In this document: in pieces, positions 7,612-19,562 of the stretch
How the letters are laid out: each line of letters begins with the position of its first letter
Position numbering within the stretch: position 1 is the stretch's first letter
From: Candidatus Barnesiella excrementigallinarum
GTDB lineage: Bacteria > Bacteroidota > Bacteroidia > Bacteroidales > Barnesiellaceae
Direction: 5' to 3'
Assembly: GCA_019114445.1 (NCBI GenBank)
Contig: DXFL01000030.1
Location: forward strand, 107,287-171,286
DNA: 64,000 nt
The notes under the pieces: generated by a model
Told to the model about the DNA's origin: nothing
The model's database searches: none
The model's input: only the letters and a program-made list of their open reading frames with translations
Made by a program: the position numbers and the translations under genes

Positions 7612-10600
7612 TTATTTGGAATACTGTTCAATCTCCGAAAGTACCTCCTTATTATCCAAATCGTCCCATTTGAGCGGTTTGATCTTCTCTTGAATAATCT
7701 GGAATACCACGAACAAGGCCGGTACGATAAATATCTGGCATATCATACCGATGAGCATACCGCCTACGGCGCCGGCACCCAGCGTGCCGTTACCATTGGC
7801 GCCTACGCCGGTGGCAAACATCATAGGCAACAAACCGATGACCATAGCCAGCGAAGTCATTAAGATAGGACGCAAACGGGCTGCTGCTCCGTCGATGGCG
7901 GCATTAATGATAGGCATACCGGTACGGCGACGATCCAACGCAAACTCTACAATAAGAATCGCATTCTTGGCCAACAAACCGATAAGCATAATCAAAGCGA
8001 TTTGCAAATAGATGTTGTTCTCTACACCCATCATCAACGCAAAGATGAAGCTGCCGGCCAAACCGAACGGAATCGAAAGGATTACCGATAGCGGCAATAT
8101 GTAGCTCTCGTACTGGGCACTCAGCAACAGGTAAACGAATACCAAACACAAAATAAAGATAATGGCCGTCGTGCCGCTGCTCGAACTTTGTTCCTCACGG
8201 GTCATACCTGAGAACTCATAGCCATAGCCTACCGGCAACGTTTCGGCGGCAACCTCCTCGATAGCTTTGATAGCCTCGCCCGAACTGTACCCGTCGGCGG
8301 GGTTACCGTTGATGGTCATTGCTGTAAACATATTGAAACGCTTAATGTTATCGGGGCCATACACCTTCTTCAACGTAATGAAGTTGGTAATCGGAGCCAT
8401 CTCGGAACCATTACGAATCTTAATGTTGTTGAGGCTTTCGGGATTGGTACGTGCATTGGGATCGGCCTGTATCATCACACGATACAATTTACCGAAACGG
8501 TTGAAGTTCGACGAATACATACCTCCCAAATAACCTTGCAATGCCGAGAGCACATCTTTCGGGCTAATGCCGGCCTGCTTGCACTTGGCAACATCGACAT
8601 CGACCATGTATTGCGGGAACGAGGGGTTGAAGGTAGTCGAAGCCATAGCAATTTCGGGACGTTTCATCAACTCGGCCAAGAAGTTTTGTGCCACTTCGTA
8701 GAAATGGTCGAGCGAACCACCCGTCTTGTCTTGCAAGTTCAACTCAAAACCGTTACTGATACTGTAACCCGGAATCATAGGCGGTGCGAAACACAACACA
8801 CGGGCATCCTTAATTTCGGTGGCAAACTTGCCATAAAGGGCTCCGATAACCGAGTTTACGTCCATACCTTTGTCGGTACGTTCGCTCCAATCTTTCAATT
8901 TCACGATAAACGAACCGTAAGTATTACCCTGTCCGCCGATGAAACTGAAACCCACGATTTGAGTACGGCTCTTCACCGCAGGGTGTGTAGCAATAATACT
9001 GTCGACTTCCATCAACACTTTTTCGGTACGTTCCTGCGAAGTACCCGGCTGCAAGTCGGCGGTAATCATAATCGTACCTGTATCCTCATTAGGTACCAAA
9101 CCCGTAGGAGTAATGTTCATCAGTACAACGAGAACAACAATTCCCACAATAACCCCGGCAAAAGAAAGTTTCTTGTGATTTACAAAATGCTTGACCCCGT
9201 TTTTATATTTACCGAGCAACGTATCGTAAGCCGCATTGAAAGCGGTGTGGAAACGGTCGATAAAGGTAGTCTTTTTGTGCCCGTTCTTATCATGTGGTTT
9301 CAACAAAATGGCACACAAGGCAGGGCTCAACGTCAAGGCGTTGATGGCCGAAAAACCGATGGCAAATGCCATAGTGAGACCAAACTGGCGGTAGAATGTA
9401 CCCGAAGTTCCGGTCATGAAACTTACCGGGATAAACACCGACATCATCACCAACGTAATCGATATAATGGCGCCCGACAACTCGCGCATGGCATCGATCG
9501 ACGCCTTCCGAGCCGAACGGTAGCCCTGGTCGAGCTTGGCATGGACACCCTCGACGACCACTATCGCATCGTCGACCACTATCGCAATGGCCAGCACCAA
9601 TGCACAAAGGGTCAACAGGTTCAAGCTGAATCCCATGAGGTAAAGGGCAAAGAAAGTACCGATAAGCGATACGGGAATGGCGATGGCAGGGATCAGCGTA
9701 GAACGGAAATCCTGCAAGAAGATATACACCACGAAGAATACCAAAATAAAGGCTTCGATAAGGGTCTTGATTACCTCGTGAATCGAAGCAAACAAGAAGT
9801 CGTTGGCATTAAGAGTGGTTTCTATTTTCATTCCCGGCGGAAGATCTTTCTCAATCTCGCCGAGCAATTCGGTAATATCACCGATAATTTGAGTGGCGTT
9901 AGAACCTGCCGTTTGGTAAATCATGGAGCTCACGGCATTATGACCGTTTTGGAAATTCTTAAACCCGTAGGTCAAACGTCCCAACTCCACATCGGCTACA
10001 TCTTTTAAATAAAGAATCTGGCCATCGGCATCGGCCCGTATCACCATATCGCCAAACTCTTCGGGAGTTTGCAAACGGCCTTTATAGGTAAGCACATATT
10101 GGAACGATTGGTTACCTTGATCGCCAAACTGACCGGGAGCCGCCTCGATATTCTGTTCGGCCAAGATAGCCGAAATATCGGAAGGCATTAAGCCATATTG
10201 CGCCATCACATCGGGTTTCAACCAAATACGCATGGAGTAGTCGGCCGCCATTACGTTGGCATCGCCCACACCCGGCACACGCTGAATCAACGGAATCACG
10301 TTGATTTTCGCGTAGTTTTCGAGAAATTCGAGGCTATACCGGTCATCGGGACTATACAGCGAAAACACCATCAACATACTGGTTTGCCGCTTTTGGGTGA
10401 TCACACCCACCTGCGTAACCTCGGCAGGCAACAAGTTCTGAGCTTTGGCCACACGGTTCTGCACGTTCACCGCAGCCATATCGGGATCGGTACCCTGTTT
10501 GAAATATACGTTAATCGAGGCCGAACCTGTATTGGTGGCCGTAGAATTCATATACAACATATCCTCCACACCGTTGATCGACTCCTCCAACGGAGCGATA

Positions 10601-10785
10601 ACGCTATTCAATATCGTTTGGGCATTGGCACCCGTATAGCTTGTCGAAACTTGAATCGTAGGAGGCGCAATATCGGGATATTGCGTAATGGGTAGGAACA
10701 CAAGTCCTATAATACCCAGTATGACCATAAAAATGGAGATAACGGTCGATAATACCGGGCGATTGATAAATCTGTCTAACTTCAT
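7612..10785 (-). CDS. RND multidrug efflux pump, AcrB/MexB type (HAE1)
   Basis: Inner-membrane proton-antiport pump of the HAE1 family. At 1057 residues it is full length. The N-terminus MKLDRFINRPVLSTVISIFM is typical, twelve membrane helices can be laid out in the usual 1+5+1+5 pattern, and the proton-relay pair Asp405-Asp406 is in AIAIVVDDAIVVVEG. The lysine of the second bundle is in LLAKNAILIVEFALDRRR. Two large periplasmic domains contain the adaptor and channel contacts. The gene lies between its adaptor (28 bases upstream) and its outer-membrane factor (29 bases downstream). The substrate cannot be told from sequence; related pumps export dyes, bile salts and antibiotics. Confidence 0.96.
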   Translation of the reverse strand: MKLDRFINRPVLSTVISIFMVILGIIGLVFLPITQYPDIAPPTIQVSTSYTGANAQTILNSVIAPLEESINGVEDMLYMNSTATNTGSASINVYFKQGTDPDMAAVNVQNRVAKAQNLLPAEVTQVGVITQKRQTSMLMVFSLYSPDDRYSLEFLENYAKINVIPLIQRVPGVGDANVMAADYSMRIWLKPDVMAQYGLMPSDISAILAEQNIEAAPGQFGDQGNQSFQYVLTYKGRLQTPEEFGDMVIRADADGQILYLKDVADVELGRLTYGFKNFQNGHNAVSSMIYQTAGSNATQIIGDITELLGEIEKDLPPGMKIETTLNANDFLFASIHEVIKTLIEAFILVFFVVYIFLQDFRSTLIPAIAIPVSLIGTFFALYLMGFSLNLLTLCALVLAIAIVVDDAIVVVEGVHAKLDQGYRSARKASIDAMRELSGAIISITLVMMSVFIPVSFMTGTSGTFYRQFGLTMAFAIGFSAINALTLSPALCAILLKPHDKNGHKKTTFIDRFHTAFNAAYDTLLGKYKNGVKHFVNHKKLSFAGVIVGIVVLVVLMNITPTGLVPNEDTGTIMITADLQPGTSQERTEKVLMEVDSIIATHPAVKSRTQIVGFSFIGGQGNTYGSFIVKLKDWSERTDKGMDVNSVIGALYGKFATEIKDARVLCFAPPMIPGYSISNGFELNLQDKTGGSLDHFYEVAQNFLAELMKRPEIAMASTTFNPSFPQYMVDVDVAKCKQAGISPKDVLSALQGYLGGMYSSNFNRFGKLYRVMIQADPNARTNPESLNNIKIRNGSEMAPITNFITLKKVYGPDNIKRFNMFTAMTINGNPADGYSSGEAIKAIEEVAAETLPVGYGYEFSGMTREEQSSSSGTTAIIFILCLVFVYLLLSAQYESYILPLSVILSIPFGLAGSFIFALMMGVENNIYLQIALIMLIGLLAKNAILIVEFALDRRRTGMPIINAAIDGAAARLRPILMTSLAMVIGLLPMMFATGVGANGNGTLGAGAVGGMLIGMICQIFIVPALFVVFQIIQEKIKPLKWDDLDNKEVLSEIEQYSK

Positions 10786-10813
10786 AAATATTCTCCTTTA
10801 TTGGAAGTCCCTT

Positions 10814-11947
10814 TTATTGATTTTTTTGCGAGCCGGCAACTTGAATCGTCATGCCGTCTTTCAATGTGTTCACGCCCTCGGTAACAATGCGGTCACCGGC
10901 TTTTACACCCGAAAGTACCATATAATCTTTCCCGTTATTAACAGGAGCCACGGTGATTTCGGTCGAGGTTACCGTCGAATCGGCATTCAGTACATAAACG
11001 AATTTCTTGTCCTGAATTTCGTATGTGGCTTTTTGGGGTACCAAAATGGCCTGATTGTTCTTCATCGGGATCAGAATTACACCGGTACCACCGCTACGCA
11101 ACAGTCTATCGGGATTTTCAAACGTAGCACGCATATTGGACGACCCCGTCTGCGTGTCGATAATACCGCTCACTGTTTCGATGCGCCCCTTCAACGGATA
11201 AATGCTACCATCGGAAAGTTTCAAAGATACTTCGGGTAACTTTTTCAAGAAGTTACCGGCACCATATTGGGCCGCCAATTCAAGAATTTGGCGCTCGGTC
11301 ATCGAGAAATAGACATACATCTCGGAATTGTCCGAAACCGTTGTAAGCGGGGTTGCCGAAGAGGGCGAAACCAAGCTACCTACCCGGAAAGGAATCTCAC
11401 CTACCACCCCGTTCAGCGGACTGGTAACACGTGTATAAGAGTCGTTGTTGCGAGCATTTACCAACTGAGCCTCGGCTTGTGCCAATTGAGCTTTGGCCGA
11501 AGCGTAAGAGTTCTCGGCCATCTGCAAATCGTATTCGCTGATAATGTCGCGACGTTGCAATTCGCGTTTATTCTCAGCCGTGAGACGGGCTGTTTCGGCA
11601 TTGGCCTTAGCCACCTCGACATTCGTTTGAGCCACTTTCAATGCAGCTTTATAGGGTACGGTATCAATTACGAAAAGCACTTGCCCTTTACGTACAACCG
11701 AACCTTCGTCCACCCGCAGTTCCGTGATAAAACCGCTCACATTCGGACGTATCTCTATATCCTGTTTCCCCTTGATTGCAGCAGGATAATTGCTATACCA
11801 CTCCATCGAGTCGGGAGCCAATGTCATTACGGCATACTCTCGTGCCATACCGCCTCCATTTTGGGCGTTTTTCCCTCCGCAAGAAAATAAGAAAATGCAA
11901 AGCACCGCTCCGGCGATGGGCTGAATAAAATTTTTAGTCAATTTCAT
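10814..11947 (-). CDS. RND efflux adaptor lipoprotein, AcrA/MexA type
   Basis: Membrane fusion protein connecting the HAE1 pump and OprM-like channel of the same operon. I take the ATG at 11947 (MKLTKNFIQPIAGAVLCIFL) rather than the ORF-track start three codons upstream. The signal peptide ends in a lipobox (IFLFSC, then GGKN), giving a 377-residue precursor. Order: lipoyl half (RVDEGSVVRKGQVLFVIDT), alpha-hairpin coiled coil (about residues 90-150, rich in Ala/Gln/Glu), second lipoyl half with VTSPLNGVVGEIPFRVGSLV, then beta-barrel and membrane-proximal domains. It is first in the operon, behind a 396-base AT-rich region up to the upstream gene's terminator. Regulation is not visible; no regulator gene adjoins it. 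Confidence 0.93.
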   Translation of the reverse strand: MKLTKNFIQPIAGAVLCIFLFSCGGKNAQNGGGMAREYAVMTLAPDSMEWYSNYPAAIKGKQDIEIRPNVSGFITELRVDEGSVVRKGQVLFVIDTVPYKAALKVAQTNVEVAKANAETARLTAENKRELQRRDIISEYDLQMAENSYASAKAQLAQAEAQLVNARNNDSYTRVTSPLNGVVGEIPFRVGSLVSPSSATPLTTVSDNSEMYVYFSMTERQILELAAQYGAGNFLKKLPEVSLKLSDGSIYPLKGRIETVSGIIDTQTGSSNMRATFENPDRLLRSGGTGVILIPMKNNQAILVPQKATYEIQDKKFVYVLNADSTVTSTEITVAPVNNGKDYMVLSGVKAGDRIVTEGVNTLKDGMTIQVAGSQKNQ

Positions 11948-12343
11948 AAGCAACAAAAATTATTTTTCAACGTTGATATTTCAAATTAAAATTTTATATT
12001 TAAAAATGTTAAACCATATTCGTTAAAAATTCTCCTCCGCGCCTGCATAGAGGCTCAAAAAAGCCCTATAAATAGGCATTTTACAGGGATATTACAAACG
12101 ATACAAATTTAGATATAAACTCTGTATAATAGAGGGAAATAATTAAAAAATAAAATAAAAATTACATACCCTATTATTTTAGGGGCAAAGATAGAGGCAT
12201 ATTCTTGTATATTCGAGTTCTTTAATACTCCCGTTTTGGTCTATTTTTCCGATACAAACAAGAACCCTTACTCTAATATTTCAACGGCAGGAATATAGAT
12301 TTACTATTTTTCGAGCCTATTTTTCTCGTCAAATTTTACCCTA
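11948..12343. other. AT-rich intergenic region upstream of second efflux operon
   Basis: About 400 bases without a credible gene. On the minus strand it holds two -7-like boxes of the TAnnTTTG form, TAAATTTG (12104-12111) and TATCTTTG (12186-12193); neither has a clear -33 TTTG at the right distance. A ten-base palindrome, TCAACGTTGA (11967-11976), lies just ahead of the adaptor gene. One of the boxes is probably the operon promoter, which would give a leader of 150-230 bases. No riboswitch fold was recognised. Confidence 0.4.
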
Positions 12344-12400
12344 AAAAAGGCGGCTTTTTTTCTCCGCTCCCAATAAGGAGAAGAGAAGAAAAGCCGCCTG
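12344..12400 (-). terminator. Rho-independent terminator at end of the PUL
   Basis: On the minus strand the stem AGGCGGCTTTT pairs with AAAAGCCGCCT across a purine/pyrimidine-rich loop and is followed by TTTTTT. It lies 34 bases past the GH97 stop codon and closes the PUL transcript. Confidence 0.85.
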
Positions 12401-12433
12401 CTGAATGAAAAATGATTTATTGTATGCCTTTAA

Positions 12434-14596
<2,163 letters not shown>

Positions 14597-14615
14597 TTAT
14601 GTATGTTTTTACGAA

Positions 14616-17600
14616 TTAGTTTTTCAACAGTTTACAAACCGTTGTTTGTCCTTGCTCCGAGATTCTTACGAGGTAGGTACCCTTAGACAACTGTGCAATA
14701 TTCAAGGTAGATACTTTTCCCGTCAGTTTTTGTTGCATCATGCACTGCCCGCTAATGGAAAATATTTCTATCTCTCCTTCGTTTGCAGTCAAATGCACAT
14801 TGAGCAATTCTTTGGTGGGATTGGGATAAATATAGTTTTGTTCCGCTACCGGAGCCTGCACACCCGAACTTTCCTTGCTTATGCTATAAACCAAAGTCTG
14901 GTCGTTGAACCGTATGGTATATTCACCGGCGGTCTCGACGGTAAATTTGAGGTTGGGTTTTCCACCGGTGGTTTCGATGGCGGTACCGCTCAATCCTTCG
15001 GCTCCACCCCAATCCTTATCACTGAAATTGTTGGTGTTGGCAAATTTCAATTCCCACTCTCCGGCCGGCAGATTCACCTCGGTTACCTCCCACTGGTTAT
15101 CGCCCACCAACTCCATATAGCCGGCACCCAGCGTCCAGTTGTTGTACGATCCACCTACATACATCTCTTTTTGTACGGAATTATAGGTGCGTACAACCGC
15201 ATATTGCAGCGTTTGAGGATTGAAGGTGATGTAGTAGTTTCCGCTCGTTTCTATGGTAAACTTGATATTTTGGCAATTCGGGTCGGGACCCTTGATGGCT
15301 GTGCCCGTGAGGCTGTTATTCCCCTGAACGGCTCCCCAGTCGGTATCGCTCCAATTGTCGGTATTGGCAAACTTCATTTCGTAAGTACCGGCTTCGAAGT
15401 AGAGGCGGTCGCTCCTTAAAGTCCCATCTTCCGACGGATTGCCGAGCATCAACCGCTTGTCTTCGTCGCCATTGAACCAGTTGGTAAAGGTGCCGGCAAT
15501 GAAATAAACGCCTACTTTGCTCAAATCCAATGCCCCGGTCGTATCTTCTACTTTCGGCACCAAAATCGTGTTACTGCTCGTCCAGTCGGAGTATTGTGTC
15601 TGTTCACCCCCGACGATTGCCACGCGGAAATAGCGGGCAGGACGCTCGAAGTTACCTTCGCTCTGCGTGATGCTGACCGACAGAGAATCGGCATTATATT
15701 CCGTACAGGTGAATTGCAACAGAGCATAGCCACCGTTGCGATAGTCGAAACCTTCGCCCTCATCGTCATACAAACGGCCTTCGGCTTGGCCATCGTCGAG
15801 CGGATTGACAAAGAGCGTAATCGAGTCGCACGCATATTCTACCGTACTTTGTATGTCGTGGCCCAAATAGGGCAGAATGGCTCCCGGACGAAGGGCTACA
15901 ATAGCTTGATAGCCGTCATCTTGGGCTTCGAGTTTCAGTTCGTCCCAGTCGCCTTCGGGCATAACAGGATTAACCGCCCAGCGCGGAATCACGAGCAGGT
16001 CGTTACCCAGCAAGAAGGCTTGTTGTTCTTCGCGCAAATTTTCATTGGTGAAATCGGCAAAGAAGAGCGGACGCATAACAGGCATACCCGTTTGAGCCGA
16101 TTCGTGGAACAGTGTATAGAAATAGGGCAACAGGTGGTAACGGCGGTTCACGGCGTTGCGAGCCACCTTTTCTATTTTGCTGCCAAAAGCCCACGGTTCT
16201 TGGGCGTGTTCCGACGTATGGTTGCGCGAGAACGGATAGTAAGGAGCCATAGCAAACCAGTGACCCATCAAATCGGTATTACCTATACGACCGTAGCCCC
16301 CCACGTCGGGTCCGCCGAAAGGCTGTCCCGAAAGACCGAGGTTAAGCAGAACGGGTACTGTCACTTTCAGGTGCTTCCATGTATCGAGGTTATCGCCTGT
16401 CCATGTAGCGCAATAGCGTTGAGCCCCCAAGTGATTGGCCCGCGAAAGGAGGAAAGGACGTTTATCGGGGCGGCTCTTCGTAAGTCCTTCGTAAGAAGCT
16501 TTGGTCATGAGCGACCCGTACAGGTTGTGGTAACGCATATGAGGCCCGGCCGCCAAATCGCCGCCACCCCGGTGCCAGTTGGTGGTGAGCATGGTCCATT
16601 CGGGAGTATTGAATACGCCCGGCTCGTTCATGTCGTTCCATGCGCCGTCCATATTGTTTTCCTTGTAGAACTCGCCATAGAGGCCGGCCCACCATTCGCG
16701 GGTCTCGGGACGTGTGAAGTCGGGGAATTTACACATACCCGGCCATACTTCACCCTCATAATCGGTCACTTTGTCTTCATTTTTCACCCAGTGGTCGCCC
16801 TCTTGCCCCTGTTGGTAAACGATGTAGCTCTCGTCGATTTTCACACCCGGGTCGGTAATGTAACCGGCCTTGAAGTTGCGGCTGTGGAGCGAATCGTTCA
16901 TGGCTATGGGGTTGGGAACACCGTCGCCCGAAAAATAGTCCGAGCCATCGTAGGTGAAGATACGCTTCCCGTCCATGTAGTCGATGTCGAACCAAATCAC
17001 ATCGCACGGGTGGTGACGACGGCGCATCTCGTTGGTAATCCACAGCACATCGGACGGCTTGTACGAAGGGTTATAGCGCGACTGGTGGTAACCGATGGCC
17101 CACAGCGGGGGCAGATTGATGGTACCTGTCAACTCGCCCAGAGCCTGCATCATCTCGGCGGGAGAATCGCGCTCGATCACGATAACCCGGAAAGCAGGGC
17201 CTTCGCTGGTTATCTGCATCGGATTCGAAAGGTTTATTCTCGACCGCCAGCTATTATCGGCTATGATACCAAAGGTTCTACCGTCGGGACGTACACCCAT
17301 AATCCAGGGGTGCGACTGGTAAAGGCCATCTTTGTAATAGCCATAATTATCGTTATTCCACAAGGGAATGTCGTAACCGTTACGACGTAGGTTACCGTTT
17401 ACAAGTCCCGTACCGTATAGGTCTATATCGTTTCCGTAAGGTATCTCGACCAAAGTTTTTCCCTCATCATTGGTTTTAAATTCGGGGCGAATTTCCCAAT
17501 CGGCAGGCAGTTCGCCCTGCTGGGTCAACTCTTTCTGTATGGCAAACGAGGCCAATGTCTGCGATGCATCGAAATCGGCCGGATAGAACACAGCTATTCT

Positions 17601-17681
17601 ATCGCCACACAAATATTCTTCCTGAGCTTGTGCACACAGGCTGGCACACAATACCAATACGGATAAAAATTTGTACTTCAT
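14616..17681 (-). CDS. Glycoside hydrolase family 31 alpha-glucosidase with two carbohydrate-binding-like modules and a T9SS sorting domain
   Basis: Retaining alpha-glucosidase predicted to act on dextran- or starch-derived oligosaccharides. I start at the ATG at 17681 (MKYKFLSVLVLCASLCAQAQ), a clean signal peptide, six codons inside the ORF-track frame; 1021 residues. Order: N-terminal sandwich, GH31 barrel with nucleophile Asp350 in WNDMNEP and acid/base Asp430 in TWTGDN, then proximal and distal beta domains. Two repeats near residues 710-925 (YFIAGTFTNWF..., YVGGSYNNWTLGAGYM...) resemble X25/SusF-type alpha-glucan-binding modules. The end (YIYPNPTKELLNV... GTYLVRISEQG) is a type A T9SS sorting domain. 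The enzyme should therefore be exported to the cell surface by T9SS rather than kept in the periplasm. Its place between GH66 and GH97 supports a role in dextran use. Confidence 0.93.
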   Translation of the reverse strand: MKYKFLSVLVLCASLCAQAQEEYLCGDRIAVFYPADFDASQTLASFAIQKELTQQGELPADWEIRPEFKTNDEGKTLVEIPYGNDIDLYGTGLVNGNLRRNGYDIPLWNNDNYGYYKDGLYQSHPWIMGVRPDGRTFGIIADNSWRSRINLSNPMQITSEGPAFRVIVIERDSPAEMMQALGELTGTINLPPLWAIGYHQSRYNPSYKPSDVLWITNEMRRRHHPCDVIWFDIDYMDGKRIFTYDGSDYFSGDGVPNPIAMNDSLHSRNFKAGYITDPGVKIDESYIVYQQGQEGDHWVKNEDKVTDYEGEVWPGMCKFPDFTRPETREWWAGLYGEFYKENNMDGAWNDMNEPGVFNTPEWTMLTTNWHRGGGDLAAGPHMRYHNLYGSLMTKASYEGLTKSRPDKRPFLLSRANHLGAQRYCATWTGDNLDTWKHLKVTVPVLLNLGLSGQPFGGPDVGGYGRIGNTDLMGHWFAMAPYYPFSRNHTSEHAQEPWAFGSKIEKVARNAVNRRYHLLPYFYTLFHESAQTGMPVMRPLFFADFTNENLREEQQAFLLGNDLLVIPRWAVNPVMPEGDWDELKLEAQDDGYQAIVALRPGAILPYLGHDIQSTVEYACDSITLFVNPLDDGQAEGRLYDDEGEGFDYRNGGYALLQFTCTEYNADSLSVSITQSEGNFERPARYFRVAIVGGEQTQYSDWTSSNTILVPKVEDTTGALDLSKVGVYFIAGTFTNWFNGDEDKRLMLGNPSEDGTLRSDRLYFEAGTYEMKFANTDNWSDTDWGAVQGNNSLTGTAIKGPDPNCQNIKFTIETSGNYYITFNPQTLQYAVVRTYNSVQKEMYVGGSYNNWTLGAGYMELVGDNQWEVTEVNLPAGEWELKFANTNNFSDKDWGGAEGLSGTAIETTGGKPNLKFTVETAGEYTIRFNDQTLVYSISKESSGVQAPVAEQNYIYPNPTKELLNVHLTANEGEIEIFSISGQCMMQQKLTGKVSTLNIAQLSKGTYLVRISEQGQTTVCKLLKN

Positions 17682-17729
17682 AAAAAATCTATATTCCAAA
17701 ATAAATAATCTCTTTCTCTCTATTCAAGA

Positions 17730-17762
17730 GCCAGAAGGGAGAGGGCTCCTCCCCCTCCTGGC
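17730..17762 (-). other. Intercistronic hairpin between GH66 and GH31 genes
   Basis: GCCAGAAGGG (17730-17739) can pair with CCCTCCTGGC (17753-17762) in ten base pairs with one G-T, with a further GAGG/CCTC pairing inside the loop. No T-run follows on the minus strand, so it is unlikely to terminate. It may protect or process the PUL mRNA at this junction, which is inference. Confidence 0.5.
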
Positions 17763-17773
17763 CTATCTCTTTA

Positions 17774-19549
17774 TTAATATTCGACCACTACCATATCCCA
17801 GTATTTGATAGCCGGGAGTGTAACCGTCACTTTACCACCTACATACTCATATTCGAGAGGTATGGCTACGCCGTCTTTCACATCGGGCGAAGCAACCCAC
17901 ACCGATTTGGGAGTCTGTTTTACAGCGAAACTTACCTTCAAATTCTCCAACAAATCGGGTTCTCCCTGATTGGCATTGGTATCGCACCAGTCGAGATGGG
18001 TGGCATTTCGATAGCTCAACAAATGTATCACATCGCAATTGGCAAAACGTTTGCCTACTGTGGCAATCTGCCCTCTTACGGGCCCCCATTGGTTGAACAC
18101 GACATTGCCTTCGGCCGCAGTCACATCTATACCATACCATTCGCCGTCTTCCCTCAACAAATTTTGATAGGCTGTGAGAAAATCGTAGTAATGAACCAAT
18201 GCAATTTTCAATTCGCCACGCATTGTGAGGTTATTGTTGGGGAAATACTCATTGCAAAGCAAGTGTTCGCCCAGTTGCAGGATAGAACCACCCCAAGCAA
18301 AAGCAGCGGCACTTCCCATCAAAATACCGGGAGTATTGAAATAGCTGCGTCCTTTACGACCATGCTCGTAGTTCATGTACGCCGCCAAAACGGTCTCTTT
18401 TCCGTTCGACCATTTGTCGTTGTTGGTAATGATGTCCGAGAAAATCGTAAACCCTTTATCGTCATTGTGATCCCACACCTCGGTATAAAGGAAATCGACC
18501 GGAGCTTTCGAAATTTGGTTTTCCTGTCCATATTGTCCTACGGCATTCATCACCAGCGACTTGTCGGGGTGCGATTCCTTCATGCGTTCAATAAAATGTT
18601 TGAAGGTTTGGTCGAGATAGACACGAGAACCATAATAATCATAGGTATCGCCCCGGCCGCCCAACTGGTCTATTTGGTAACCGTCGAAATCAAAAACGGC
18701 ATATACATCGCTATTCTGTTTGGCAATATAGTCGATCCACGACTCGTTGCCCGGATTAACCAAATAGATACTGCTCTTGAACGGTGAGCCAAGTTCGTGA
18801 CAATCCCTCAACACATGGTTGGCATCCTTAAATATGTACCACTCTTCTTGTACACCATCTTCCTCGGCATCGGCCAATGCTCCGTAAGCCAAGTTATAGA
18901 ACAGCGACTTCATACCATACTGGTGCGACTTTTCGATAAATCCTTCTACTGTTTTTTTATAACAGTCCCGGTTGATGATATCGGTCCATATTTCCATCGG
19001 AGCCGACGCCGTCCCTGCCAACGGTTTATGGTGCTTATAATGCCAGTCTTGGAACTGCACATAATTGATGTGGTGGCGATTCAGATTCGACATAATATCG
19101 GAAATATCTTGATCCGACATATTCCCATAAGACGAAAGGAAACCATTGCGCGGGAAACGGTCGGGCGAAGACGATACATCGACAGCAATACTGCCATAAA
19201 CGGTCTCCACACCATTGCCATCGGTACTGTAAAGATCGACCAAATAGCCCTGATAGTCGGTGGCTGGCGGTTGCCACGTCCATTCACAACTGCTCAATGG
19301 ATCCTCGCCGATGGTCGTACCCAAATGACGATAGCGCACCATCACGTTAGGCGCATCCTGAATGAGTTTGTTAAGGGTAAATTTCACAGCCTCGCCCGGA
19401 GCATAACAAGCCTTGTCGGTATTGAGCTGCACTTCCATATAACCGTCTCCGTATGTAATAGGATCATTCTCCACATCAAATCGATTGCAAGCCGAAATCG
19501 ACATGAGAATCGATACAGAGAGATAGGCTAAAAATATCTTCTTTATCAT
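17774..19549 (-). CDS. Glycoside hydrolase family 66 endo-dextranase, lipoprotein
   Basis: Endo-acting enzyme cutting alpha-1,6-glucan (dextran) into isomalto-oligosaccharides. The precursor of 591 residues has a lipoprotein signal (SILMSISAC), so it is probably displayed on the outer membrane. Order: N-terminal Ig-like domain (about residues 35-130), TIM barrel from about 140, C-terminal beta domain. The GH66 nucleophile is Asp294 in FDGYQIDQLGG and the acid/base is Glu357 in LYTEVWDHND; spacing and context match family dextranases and cycloisomaltooligosaccharide transferases. No CBM35 insertion is seen, which argues for dextranase rather than cyclising activity. It lies 13 bases after the SusE-like gene. 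This gene is the best indicator that the PUL targets dextran. Confidence 0.92.
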   Translation of the reverse strand: MIKKIFLAYLSVSILMSISACNRFDVENDPITYGDGYMEVQLNTDKACYAPGEAVKFTLNKLIQDAPNVMVRYRHLGTTIGEDPLSSCEWTWQPPATDYQGYLVDLYSTDGNGVETVYGSIAVDVSSSPDRFPRNGFLSSYGNMSDQDISDIMSNLNRHHINYVQFQDWHYKHHKPLAGTASAPMEIWTDIINRDCYKKTVEGFIEKSHQYGMKSLFYNLAYGALADAEEDGVQEEWYIFKDANHVLRDCHELGSPFKSSIYLVNPGNESWIDYIAKQNSDVYAVFDFDGYQIDQLGGRGDTYDYYGSRVYLDQTFKHFIERMKESHPDKSLVMNAVGQYGQENQISKAPVDFLYTEVWDHNDDKGFTIFSDIITNNDKWSNGKETVLAAYMNYEHGRKGRSYFNTPGILMGSAAAFAWGGSILQLGEHLLCNEYFPNNNLTMRGELKIALVHYYDFLTAYQNLLREDGEWYGIDVTAAEGNVVFNQWGPVRGQIATVGKRFANCDVIHLLSYRNATHLDWCDTNANQGEPDLLENLKVSFAVKQTPKSVWVASPDVKDGVAIPLEYEYVGGKVTVTLPAIKYWDMVVVEY

Positions 19550-19562
19550 ATTTCTTTAATCT

